Source of the DNA: Alphaproteobacteria bacterium UBA2964
GTDB lineage: Bacteria > Pseudomonadota > Alphaproteobacteria > MPNO01 > UBA2964
Assembly: GCA_002348425.1 (NCBI GenBank)
Contig: DEBE01000229.1
Span: 1 to 6,442, forward strand
Length of the DNA: 6,442 bases
Direction of reading: 5' to 3'
This document shows positions 1 to 6,442 of this stretch, in pieces (the stretch's first letter is position 1; each line of letters starts with the position of its first letter). The translations under genes and the position numbers were made by a program. The notes beneath the pieces are model-generated. The model did no database searches. It had not been told where the DNA came from and saw nothing but the letters and a program-made list of their open reading frames with translations.

Positions 1-438
1 GTAAATGTAAAAGGGTATTTGGTAGCTGTGGCGACCGCACGCCAAGAACTCGCAAAAAATTGCGGTTCCATTATTTTCACACTTTCTACCTCTTCTTTCT
101 ACGTTGGGAGTGGCCCAATTTATACTGCCTCAAAACATGCAGCTCTGGGACTCATGAAATCATTATCATACGAGTTGGCCCCAGAAATTCGAGTTAATGG
201 AGTGGCTCCAAGCGGAACGCCTACGTCTTTTTCAGATGCTTATAACATGGCGGGTTTGGTTGAAGGAAAAGCCAAAATTTCTGGCCTACCGAACACTAAT
301 ATTCTCCATCGTCAAACTGAACCAGCCGACCACGCAGGGGCATACGTATTACTCGCGTCTGATCAATCAGCGGTAATGACTGGTTCCGTCATTAACAGTG
401 ATGCTGGAAGAGGAGTAACTCCTCATTCAACAAGCTAA
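1..438 (+). CDS. SDR-family dehydrogenase, cis-dihydrodiol dehydrogenase-like (C-terminal part)
   Basis: This is the last 145 codons of a short-chain dehydrogenase/reductase; the reading frame is open from base 1, so the N-terminal half with the glycine-rich NAD-binding motif lies outside the window. Numbering from base 1, residues 2-5 (NVKG) include the usual active-site Asn, Ser29 in TLSTSSFY is the likely catalytic Ser, and YTASK at 41-45 is the Tyr/Lys pair. The blocks FTLS..FY, GPIYTASKHAA.GL, YELAPEIRVNGVAP and the late GAYVLLAS and INSDAG resemble HcaB and BphB, which oxidise aromatic cis-dihydrodiols to catechols using NAD+. No ring-hydroxylating dioxygenase is visible to support that substrate, so the family is firm and the substrate is not. 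The stop is TAA at 436-438, and the gene converges on its right-hand neighbour with only seven bases between the stops. Confidence 0.85.
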   Translation, partial: VNVKGYLVAVATARQELAKNCGSIIFTLSTSSFYVGSGPIYTASKHAALGLMKSLSYELAPEIRVNGVAPSGTPTSFSDAYNMAGLVEGKAKISGLPNTNILHRQTEPADHAGAYVLLASDQSAVMTGSVINSDAGRGVTPHSTS

Positions 439-445
439 AATATTG

Positions 446-1813
446 TTACCCCCAAGGATTTATTGCACCCTTGAGGGCTTCGTATCCTTCAAGGAACCCT
501 GGACGATCACCTGCGTAAACTTTATCAAAGGTATCTAGGGCATTATCAAGAAAACTCTTGAGTTTCTGATTTTCCTTATTTGCGTCAAGGTACGCGTCAC
601 GGATCAGGACAAAATGAATTCTTGGATCGTACGGCTGCTTGGTTCCACCTACCCACTCATCTCCATCTAGCAAGCGCAGCAACATAGCATCTGCCGAGCC
701 GAGTGTTTGTTCGTGTATTGCCGGACCGGACATTCGATGCATCACCGAGGTCATGTCTCTGCCATTACCTGTGGTATACCCCATGTCTGTCCACACCGTT
801 CTCATATCAATATCTTTTCCAAGGTGTTTGGCTACAATTCCTCCAAAGGCCCGAAGTGGGTCGGAAATATCGGCCATTAAGTCCGTCAGGCGATCTCCAT
901 CAAGATCTGTTGCGAGAACAATGCAATCCCGTTTTTCGATCATGTCCCAAACGAGCAAACCATAATTTGTATCTGATATATGTTGTTCTATACGACCACC
1001 CCAATTTTCCATTCCATCTTTAAAATCGGTTGGAAGAAGGGCAATAATCTTGTCAACTTCGACCTTAAACTCATCGTAAGGATCCACGGCATATTTACGT
1101 CCCACTTCAAACTTAGTGCCTTGTAGTAGCCAACTGTGCAATCCTGCATTGATCCCGTCCTCTTGGGCCTGCGTAGGTTTTGTGGCTACCCTGCCGAGAT
1201 GACCGGTTTCGTGAACCATCTTTAGGAATAAACGGTTGGCATACGCCAGCTGAATTCCAGGGGTATTCATTTCCGAATGAATATGACCAGTTTGTGGATC
1301 GACGCCAAAAACTTTTTTGTCCTGGGAATAGGGTAAACACGGCATACATCGTACAGCCGTTATTGGGCCATACGGCCGGACATTGCAGTAAACGCCGGCT
1401 TGCGTCCTCAGGGGCGCATTCCCAGATTTTCCCATGACTACGACTTTACCCCCCTGGCCGTCATTGACGTATGCGTCTCCTGCTGTTGACCATTTAATTG
1501 AAATGCAGGGCATATTTCCAAACCAGCTGAGAGGGTCCAAGTTATGATCATGTCGGTATTGCGACCACATGGGTACGGCATAAAAGGGAAGACCCAATAT
1601 ATCTATCGCTGCCATAGTTCCCAAGAGGGCGAATGCATCTGTCATTGAGTGAGCGACTGGTTCCACGCTGCCATCATGATTTCCCCCTTGCCAGACTACC
1701 GCATCAGGGTAACCATTTGGTCGGACGTCTGTGGGCTCGTATAAGTCATTGAGGAGGCTAAACAAATCTCCTCCTTCAGCTTCGGTTCGAGCAATTTTCA
1801 TCAGGTCGAGCAT
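446..1813 (-). CDS. Conserved-looking protein of unknown function with an HETGH motif
   Basis: A 455-residue protein that I do not recognise. It has no evident signal peptide or membrane segment, so it is probably cytoplasmic. The start ATG is supported by AGAGG five bases upstream (plus-strand 1819-1823). Visible motifs are HETGH at residues 201-205, matching the HExxH pattern of zinc metallopeptidases but without the His or Asp at the spacing of the metzincin form; CMPC at 156-159 with another Cys at 143; a His-rich stretch around 88-90 (RHDH); and DLDGD at 303-307 followed by D311-L312, which resembles a calcium-loop motif. None of these alone proves catalysis. It is the last gene of the minus-strand series, 108 bases after the flavoprotein gene, and could be cotranscribed or have its own promoter. 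A role in the same catabolic pathway is inferred from position only. The long frame and good ribosome site argue that it is a real gene. Confidence 0.85.
   Translation of the reverse strand: MLDLMKIARTEAEGGDLFSLLNDLYEPTDVRPNGYPDAVVWQGGNHDGSVEPVAHSMTDAFALLGTMAAIDILGLPFYAVPMWSQYRHDHNLDPLSWFGNMPCISIKWSTAGDAYVNDGQGGKVVVMGKSGNAPLRTQAGVYCNVRPYGPITAVRCMPCLPYSQDKKVFGVDPQTGHIHSEMNTPGIQLAYANRLFLKMVHETGHLGRVATKPTQAQEDGINAGLHSWLLQGTKFEVGRKYAVDPYDEFKVEVDKIIALLPTDFKDGMENWGGRIEQHISDTNYGLLVWDMIEKRDCIVLATDLDGDRLTDLMADISDPLRAFGGIVAKHLGKDIDMRTVWTDMGYTTGNGRDMTSVMHRMSGPAIHEQTLGSADAMLLRLLDGDEWVGGTKQPYDPRIHFVLIRDAYLDANKENQKLKSFLDNALDTFDKVYAGDRPGFLEGYEALKGAINPWG
449..477. terminator. Candidate hairpin between convergent genes
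   Basis: CCCCCAAGG (449-457) can pair with CCTTGAGGG (469-477), giving a nine-position stem with one C-A mismatch and an 11-base loop. It sits just past the plus-strand stop and over the last codons of the minus-strand gene. In the minus direction it is followed by the TAA stop and a modest AT-rich stretch ending in TTTT; in the plus direction no T-run follows. A bidirectional terminator would make sense here, but the missing T-run makes this weak. Confidence 0.3.
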
Positions 1814-1821
1814 GGGGGCCT

Positions 1822-1837
1822 CTTTTAGTTATAAAAG
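1822..1837. repeat. Perfect 6-bp inverted repeat at the ribosome site of the unknown gene
   Basis: CTTTTA and TAAAAG are separated by GTTA. The repeat overlaps two bases of the AGAGG ribosome-binding sequence of the 455-residue gene, so it could be a small operator or an RNA hairpin affecting translation. It is short and AT-rich and could be chance. Confidence 0.3.
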
Positions 1838-1845
1838 TCTGTTGA

Positions 1846-1864
1846 GGGGCATTTTTAATACCCC
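1846..1864. repeat. Inverted repeat in the gap before the unknown gene
   Basis: GGGG-c-ATT-ttt-AAT-a-CCCC forms an eight-position stem with one mismatch around a three-base loop. It lies in the middle of the 108-base gap between the flavoprotein stop and the unknown gene start. In the minus direction the bases after it (TCAACAGACTTTTAT) contain only a delayed short T-run, so it is not a convincing intrinsic terminator. It could be an operator, an attenuating or processing hairpin, or no more than a chance palindrome. Confidence 0.35.
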
Positions 1865-1921
1865 ATTAAAATTGGCTTAAACATGCTGATTTGGAGCCTT
1901 CCTGTAAAGGGGCAGTTGTCG

Positions 1922-3166
1922 TTAAATTTTAAATCGGTCTGCACGAAATGGGGACGGGTCAATACTAGGCGTCACACCATGCATTAAATCCGCTAAAATC
2001 ATAGCACTGCCAGCAGATGTGGATAGACCATTATGTTGGTGGCCAAAATTAAACCATAGTTCATCGTGCCTGCTCCCTTTGTCAATTATCGGGAGACTGT
2101 CAACGAGTGTAGGGCGTCGTCCCATCCAGGCACTATCCTCCAATTCCGCGCCTAAAGGTAGAGCTTCCCGAGCTGAGTGAATAGAGTTTCTGATTTGTTT
2201 CTCATCCGCCTTCGCGTCCCTACCATTAATCTCCACTCCGGAAGTTATCCGCACCCCCTTTTGTTGGGGAGCCATGACATAGCCCCTATCAACGTCGTGT
2301 ACGACACGTTGTAGGCTTGCTCCTAATCCTGGGTTAAGGTGTATGTGGTAGCCTCTTTCCCAACCCATTGGTATTTTGTAACCCAGTTTCCCGGCGATTT
2401 CAGCAGACCAAGGTCCGGCTGCAATTACAACTTGATTTGCTTCCTGGATTTGGTTGTTCTTCATTTCAACCTTCCAACCGTCTGAATAGGACAAAGTTGT
2501 TGCTGCGGCTTGCAATACCTTGCCTCCAAGTTTTTCGAATATCGAAAGGTAAGCATCACACAGCCCTGATGGGCTCGAGACACTGCATGCATTATGCAGT
2601 AAGACACCATGTTTAAAAATTTGATTGAGTGAGGGTTCAAGGTTTCTCAGTTGTTCAGAATTTAAAATGGTGTGACCTACGCCTGTTTTTTTTAAAACTC
2701 TAAGCTCCATGTCATAGGATTTGAAGCTTGAGTCGCTGCGAAATACCTTTAGCCACCCGGTTTTTCTTAATAAACTGTCGGCATTTGCTTCCCGAATGAG
2801 ATCCAGATGAAGACTGAGTGAGAAAGACTGTAGACTTCGTAGAGCCCGACTACTGTGGTCAAGGTGTAAATCAGTACAATAGCTGAGGAACTTGCTAACC
2901 CAGGGAAGTGATTTTAAAATAAAACCAATATTATAGTTGAGTGCATTGCTCTTTTTGAGAATGAGCTTTGGAAGTTTTTTACGAAGCCCAGGATTGTTAG
3001 AAATTACAACCGAACCATCGGATAGTACGCCAGAGTTGCCGTAAGATGTTTCTCTACCCGGTTTTTTCGGGTCGATAATTGTTACACTATTTCTACGTCT
3101 CTGCAGTTCAAGGGCGGTGGTAATACCGACAATGCCTCCCCCAATGACAATAATACGTTTTGGCAA
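1922..3166 (-). CDS. DadA-type FAD-dependent amino-acid/amine oxidoreductase
   Basis: A 414-residue flavoprotein of the DAO family, close to the usual length of D-amino-acid dehydrogenase DadA. The dinucleotide-binding fold is at the N-terminus: IIVIGGGIVG at 5-14 and the acidic residue Asp32 ending the second strand. ETSYGNSG at 39-46 matches the DadA ETS-(F/Y)-N-G block. Further family blocks are VVIAAGPWS at 247-255, RGYHIHL at 271-277, WMGRRPTLVDSLPIID at 347-362 and FGHQHNGLS at 374-382, the last two lining the flavin. Members oxidise the C-N bond of D-amino acids, D-hydroxyproline or related amines and pass electrons to the respiratory chain or oxygen. The start is TTG: an in-frame TAG lies only two codons upstream, so no longer form exists. 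AAGG (plus-strand 3178-3181) overlapping the cupin stop is a possible ribosome site at a long spacing of 11. The 13-base gap to the cupin gene implies cotranscription. The exact substrate is unknown. Confidence 0.88.
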   Translation of the reverse strand: MPKRIIVIGGGIVGITTALELQRRRNSVTIIDPKKPGRETSYGNSGVLSDGSVVISNNPGLRKKLPKLILKKSNALNYNIGFILKSLPWVSKFLSYCTDLHLDHSSRALRSLQSFSLSLHLDLIREANADSLLRKTGWLKVFRSDSSFKSYDMELRVLKKTGVGHTILNSEQLRNLEPSLNQIFKHGVLLHNACSVSSPSGLCDAYLSIFEKLGGKVLQAAATTLSYSDGWKVEMKNNQIQEANQVVIAAGPWSAEIAGKLGYKIPMGWERGYHIHLNPGLGASLQRVVHDVDRGYVMAPQQKGVRITSGVEINGRDAKADEKQIRNSIHSAREALPLGAELEDSAWMGRRPTLVDSLPIIDKGSRHDELWFNFGHQHNGLSTSAGSAMILADLMHGVTPSIDPSPFRADRFKI

Positions 3167-3179
3167 ATTCTAATAAACC

Positions 3180-4394
3180 TTATATGGCAGGGCCAATGGA
3201 CGGAGGCGTCTTGATGGGCCCTTGCAGTTCCTCTTGTGGCAGCGCCATTATGGCAGCCTCATCAAATACATCGCCCATATTTGAACTAACCCCATTTTTT
3301 GCTATTGCTTCCAGCCATTTACGATGAATCCGCGGATCCTGGTCTACATATTCCACCTGACGTCCGCCCTCCTGAATGGAGGTGGCTCCCTTGCCCTCAG
3401 CACTCTTTCGTCTTAAGGCAATAAATGGATATCGACGGCTTCCCATACTGCATGCAAGATAGCGTGCTGGTTGATCGCAGGTATTAAAATGCTGGTGAAA
3501 CATCCAAAAGGGTGGGGTGTACATGAAACCATGTTGCCAGGGAAATTCCTTGAATACTTCGTCACCCTCATACCACAGAAGTGTGTAACCTGTCCCGCTT
3601 ACCGCGTGAACATGAGTTCCAGCTGCGTGTCTATGTGCCTTTTTGTAACGACCCATTGGTATTTCGGAGGAGTGGGCGTGCATTGTGCTATCAGCTAGGA
3701 TGAAAGAAACATTTAGGGACCCTTTTCCACGAGAGTCCATGGCGTAGAGTTTAAAATTTGTGAGATCATTAACGAAATTGGTTTCCCAAAGATTAGCTTC
3801 GGCGACGTTGTCTCCTCGGTTGACCACTACGTGATCTCCTTCGCCGTCAAAGTGCCGAGTGTCTCCCAGTCGCTCCGGGAATTCGAAATCATTACCAAAT
3901 ACAAATTTCTCATTGTGAAAAAGGTTTAAGACCAACGGAGCATCATTAGTGCATGAGAGCCGTGCATTCTCTTGACCAGATCCATTAAAAATCTGATAGC
4001 TACAGTTTAGCGGTATGGTAAAGAGAGCCTTTGGGCCCCACTCGAAAGTTCGAGTTTCGCCATCAGGGTTGGTAACGGTAGTCGATCCATAGCCAGCGAG
4101 CACATAGAAAAATGCTTCATAAAGGTGTTTGATGGGTGCCGACTTTTTGCTGGGAGCAATTTCAATTACGTAATTGGCCATGAAATCACCGCGACCATGC
4201 GTGTGTGCGAAACAACCCCTAGCATCCCACCTGTCCCAAATATCTGTCTCAAGTTCGAGTAGGTTATGTCCAAAGTCAAGATGCACAGGTATACCCTCAC
4301 CATCTGACCAATTCTCGTAAGGGTCAACAAGGAACTTTTTACTCATATCAATTTCGGTATTTGAATTATTTATCGTATTTTTTTCATCAGGCAT
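3180..4394 (-). CDS. Two-domain cupin protein (bicupin)
   Basis: A 404-residue protein with two cupin barrels. The first (about residues 70-150) has HLYEAFFYVLAGYG at 90-103, a reduced motif with only one His, and its second motif near 126-137 has no His, so metal binding there looks lost. The second (about 225-315) is intact: H254-x-H256, H261 where many cupins have Glu, and FHQHFN at 299-304 with H300 and H302. It resembles proteins that, as I recall, are labelled ethanolamine ammonia-lyase-activating protein in databases, a name with little bearing on function; gentisate 1,2-dioxygenase-like bicupins are a more distant alternative. It probably binds one metal ion per chain and acts on a small carboxylate or amine. 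The start at 4394 is favoured by AGGGG six bases upstream (4401-4405); a later Met at residue 17 has no ribosome site. The low-complexity N-terminal 16 residues are probably disordered. Confidence 0.85.
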   Translation of the reverse strand: MPDEKNTINNSNTEIDMSKKFLVDPYENWSDGEGIPVHLDFGHNLLELETDIWDRWDARGCFAHTHGRGDFMANYVIEIAPSKKSAPIKHLYEAFFYVLAGYGSTTVTNPDGETRTFEWGPKALFTIPLNCSYQIFNGSGQENARLSCTNDAPLVLNLFHNEKFVFGNDFEFPERLGDTRHFDGEGDHVVVNRGDNVAEANLWETNFVNDLTNFKLYAMDSRGKGSLNVSFILADSTMHAHSSEIPMGRYKKAHRHAAGTHVHAVSGTGYTLLWYEGDEVFKEFPWQHGFMYTPPFWMFHQHFNTCDQPARYLACSMGSRRYPFIALRRKSAEGKGATSIQEGGRQVEYVDQDPRIHRKWLEAIAKNGVSSNMGDVFDEAAIMALPQEELQGPIKTPPSIGPAI

Positions 4395-4415
4395 GCGTAT
4401 CCCCTACAGGAAATA

Positions 4416-4429
4416 ATTAAAGAGTTAAT
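4416..4429. repeat. Short AT-rich inverted repeat between tctB and the cupin gene
   Basis: ATTAA and TTAAT flank AGAG in the 61-base gap between the tctB stop and the cupin start. It is only five base pairs and without a T-run, so it is not a terminator; readthrough from tctB into the cupin gene is the simplest reading. It may be chance. Confidence 0.2.
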
Positions 4430-4455
4430 GTGATCGCGGAGGTTGGAAGATAACC

Positions 4456-4944
4456 CTAGATCAAGCCTGCCCATTCTAGCAGTAGTCCCGGTGGGAAGGG
4501 AAGATGTAGAAGGTGGCCAAATATATACCAAGTAGCAAAGCCAGTTCCGCTTGGTAATAAAATAGTCATTACCAAGGTTTCCTTATGGCGAAGCATGTAA
4601 GCGAAAACCATTACCGGTATTGCTACATAAAAACCGATTAACCATAGCAGAACAGCAAAGCCATACATCCAGCCAAATACCTCAAGTGCACGACGTTTGC
4701 CAACTTTTGATGCTTCTTCATCCGTGAAGTCAATATCTACGCCAGTTTGATCTGTTTCCGTTTTGGATGGTGGTAAAATTTCCCGGAAAAGCTGATAGGT
4801 AAGCAGAATCAATGCTATAATACCAATAGTCCATGGGTACAACTTTGCCTCTAAAGGCATATCAGAAGACGAAATAACGACATAGGCGAACAGACCGATA
4901 AAAGCTAATGTAAGCGCTGACCTAGGTTGAAATCGTAAGCCCAT
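4456..4944 (-). CDS. tctB: Tripartite tricarboxylate transporter small membrane subunit TctB
   Basis: A 162-residue membrane protein of the TctB family, the small subunit that pairs with TctA in secondary uptake of carboxylates driven by an ion gradient. Predicted layout by eye: membrane segments around 8-25 and 36-55, a charged cytoplasmic loop from about 56 to 86 rich in Glu, Asp and Lys, then hydrophobic segments around 88-117 and 121-145. The LYPWTIG block at 35-41 is typical of the family. The ATG at 4942-4944 is chosen because it lies one base after the tctA stop, has GGAA seven bases upstream, and leads directly into the first membrane segment. The frame stays open upstream to an ATG at 5010, but that would add 22 hydrophilic, basic residues inside tctA and is unlikely. 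Translational coupling with tctA is expected. Confidence 0.88.
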   Translation of the reverse strand: MGLRFQPRSALTLAFIGLFAYVVISSSDMPLEAKLYPWTIGIIALILLTYQLFREILPPSKTETDQTGVDIDFTDEEASKVGKRRALEVFGWMYGFAVLLWLIGFYVAIPVMVFAYMLRHKETLVMTILLPSGTGFATWYIFGHLLHLPFPPGLLLEWAGLI

Positions 4945-4945
4945 A

Positions 4946-6442
4946 TTAAGATTCCGTTTCCTGTGCCCTAAGTTTCGAATTTCGATCCTGAAACACTGGG
5001 TACATGACACATATTAATAGAATAATAAAAATAATTATTACCCCAGGCCTTAACAAAAAATCGGCTCCGAAGAGTTGCACAGACGTCCACATATGCCGTT
5101 CTGCGATTGGGCCTAAAACCAAACCGAGTAAAAGGGGTGGTCTCGGCCAACCGGCAGCCCTCATAAAGTAGCCAATCGTTCCGAAAGCCAACATGATCAG
5201 CACATCTTCAAAACGACTGGACGCTGCGAAACTACCAATTACAGCCATCGCTAATATTATTGGTATCATTAGGGATGGCCGTAATTTGGTGGCCATTGCC
5301 AGCTGCCTTGTAAATGCAAGACATAAAATAGAAGTAATTATTGTCCCGATAATTAGCAGCCAGATCATTGAAAAAGTGAGGTGTAAATCTTTGGTAAGCA
5401 TATCTCGGCCGGGGGTAACCCCAACAATTATCAAACCTCCAAAAATCAACGCTAGGGTACTAGAGCCTGGAATACCAAAGGCCAATGTTGGAATTAAGGA
5501 CCCTCCCTCTTTGGCATTTGTTGCAGCGTCAACAGCTATGACACCTCTTACATCACCTTTACCAAAGGTCTCTCGGGCGCCAGGACAGGTTTGTTTAGCG
5601 CTGCCATATGCAAACCAATCAGCGACGGCTGAACCAAGGCCGGGGATAATACCCACCCAAACACCTATGAGACTGCTCCGAATGACCAGCCAATAGTGAA
5701 CAAAGGCGTCTTTGACACCCTGCTTGCGACCTTTGCCTAGGTCCCCTAGAGGCATATCTGAGATACCTGTTCCCTTCACTGCCATGTATATCAGCTCTGG
5801 AATAGCGAAAAGCCCAATCGTAACGGGAACTAATTTAAATCCATCAATAAGAAATATCTGATCGAATGTAAAACGGTGGAGACCGGTAATCACATGGACG
5901 CCTGCCATAGAAATAACGAGGCCAATGCCACCGGCAATGATGCCTTTTACCGGGGCTTTGCCACTAAGAGCTCCTACCATTGCAATTCCAACCATTACCA
6001 GCATAAAGAATTCTGGAGGACCTAATAAAAGTACGAGTGGTCTGAGAACTGGAATTGCTATCAGTAATACCATGGCGCCTATAATGCCGCCAATAGCCGA
6101 AGAGGTGAAAGCCGCTGCAAGTGCACGAGCTGCCTCACCATTTTTCGCCATTGGGTATCCGTCCATAATTGTTGCTTGCGAACCTCCACCCCCCGGAACG
6201 GAGAATAAAATTGATGTAATAGAATTCGCGGTGTTACTTACAGCCCAGACGCTCATGATTAGACAGATGGCTTCGAACTGATTTAGGACAAAAGCTACGG
6301 GAAGGAGCAGTGCTATGGCAGTTTTGCTGCCAATGCCCGGCATTGCGACTAAAGTAGAACTGATGATAATGCCGACCATCATCAGAAGAAACGCTTTCCA
6401 CTGAATTATACCAACCAAGCCGGCTATTGCAGCATCAATCAT
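4946..6442 (-). CDS. tctA: Tripartite tricarboxylate transporter large permease TctA
   Basis: A 498-residue polytopic inner-membrane protein of the TctA family, the transport channel of a TTT system that takes up a carboxylate delivered by a periplasmic TctC protein. The internal duplication typical of the family is visible: MPGIG at 34-38 and VPGGGGSQATIMDGYPMA at 82-99 in the first half, IPGLG at 266-270 and NAKEGGSLIPTLAFGIPGS at 309-327 in the second. GDVRGVIAVDAATNAKEGG at 296-314 is a family signature. Length agrees with the usual 490-510 residues, so the ATG at 6440-6442, the very last bases of the window, is probably the true start; its ribosome site and any promoter are outside. The C-terminal tail of about 15 residues is hydrophilic. 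tctB follows after one base. Substrate specificity depends mainly on TctC and cannot be told here. Confidence 0.93.
   Translation of the reverse strand: MIDAAIAGLVGIIQWKAFLLMMVGIIISSTLVAMPGIGSKTAIALLLPVAFVLNQFEAICLIMSVWAVSNTANSITSILFSVPGGGGSQATIMDGYPMAKNGEAARALAAAFTSSAIGGIIGAMVLLIAIPVLRPLVLLLGPPEFFMLVMVGIAMVGALSGKAPVKGIIAGGIGLVISMAGVHVITGLHRFTFDQIFLIDGFKLVPVTIGLFAIPELIYMAVKGTGISDMPLGDLGKGRKQGVKDAFVHYWLVIRSSLIGVWVGIIPGLGSAVADWFAYGSAKQTCPGARETFGKGDVRGVIAVDAATNAKEGGSLIPTLAFGIPGSSTLALIFGGLIIVGVTPGRDMLTKDLHLTFSMIWLLIIGTIITSILCLAFTRQLAMATKLRPSLMIPIILAMAVIGSFAASSRFEDVLIMLAFGTIGYFMRAAGWPRPPLLLGLVLGPIAERHMWTSVQLFGADFLLRPGVIIIFIILLICVMYPVFQDRNSKLRAQETES

Noticed and set aside
1211..1225. Calling the unknown protein a zinc protease from HETGH alone
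   Set aside because: HExxH patterns arise by chance, no third ligand at a standard spacing is evident, and there is no signal peptide or propeptide; the motif is reported only as a clue.
639..1437. Several overlapping plus-strand and minus-strand frames of 78-108 codons inside the 455-residue gene
   Set aside because: They overlap each other and the longer, ribosome-site-supported minus-strand gene, and none shows a family motif.
1827..1835. TATAAC, a -10-like hexamer on the minus strand before the unknown gene
   Set aside because: No acceptable -35 element lies about 17 bases upstream, and transcription from it would begin inside or beside the ribosome site.
3180..4394. Naming the bicupin gentisate 1,2-dioxygenase
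   Set aside because: The surrounding motifs differ and the first barrel lacks metal ligands; only the general bicupin architecture is shared.
4945..5010. Longer tctB start at 5010, giving 22 extra residues
   Set aside because: The extension is basic and hydrophilic ahead of the first membrane segment, overlaps tctA by over 60 bases and is less well placed than the ATG one base after the tctA stop.
5193..5696. 167-codon open frame on the plus strand opposite tctA
   Set aside because: It lies wholly antisense to a well-conserved membrane protein gene, has no recognisable domain, and such frames are common opposite hydrophobic coding sequence.
5925..6281. 118-codon open frame on the plus strand opposite tctA
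   Set aside because: Its Pro/Ala/Ile-rich product is a by-product of the Gly- and hydrophobic-rich tctA sequence on the other strand.

Overview
The window is a compact bacterial segment with five genes on the minus strand and the 3' end of one gene on the plus strand converging on them. Moderate base composition, tight gene spacing and the families present (TctA/TctB carboxylate transporter, DadA-type flavoprotein, two-cupin protein, dihydrodiol-dehydrogenase-like SDR) suggest a heterotrophic proteobacterium, perhaps a marine alphaproteobacterium. That placement is inference: no rRNA or other phylogenetic marker is present.

Layout from left to right. Bases 1-438 (+) hold the C-terminal half of a short-chain dehydrogenase whose motifs match the cis-dihydrodiol dehydrogenases HcaB/BphB. 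Seven bases later the convergent minus-strand genes begin. In transcription order these are: tctA (6442 to 4946, start codon at the window edge), tctB (start one base after the tctA stop), a two-domain cupin protein (4394-3180), a DadA-type FAD-dependent amine/amino-acid oxidoreductase (3166-1922, TTG start 13 bases after the cupin gene) and a 455-residue protein of unrecognised family (1813-446) after a 108-base gap that carries two small inverted repeats.

Taken together the minus-strand genes look like one catabolic transcription unit: TctA and TctB form the membrane part of a tripartite tricarboxylate transporter, the flavoprotein would oxidise a C-N bond of an imported amino acid or amine, and the cupin and the unknown protein would act on the substrate or product. 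The substrate cannot be read from the sequence. The periplasmic binding protein TctC, expected for such a transporter, is not in the window and may lie beyond base 6442. The unknown 455-residue protein, which has an HETGH motif, a CxxC pair and a DxDGD-like stretch, is the least explained element. I saw no tRNA, rRNA, CRISPR array, insertion sequence or phage gene.
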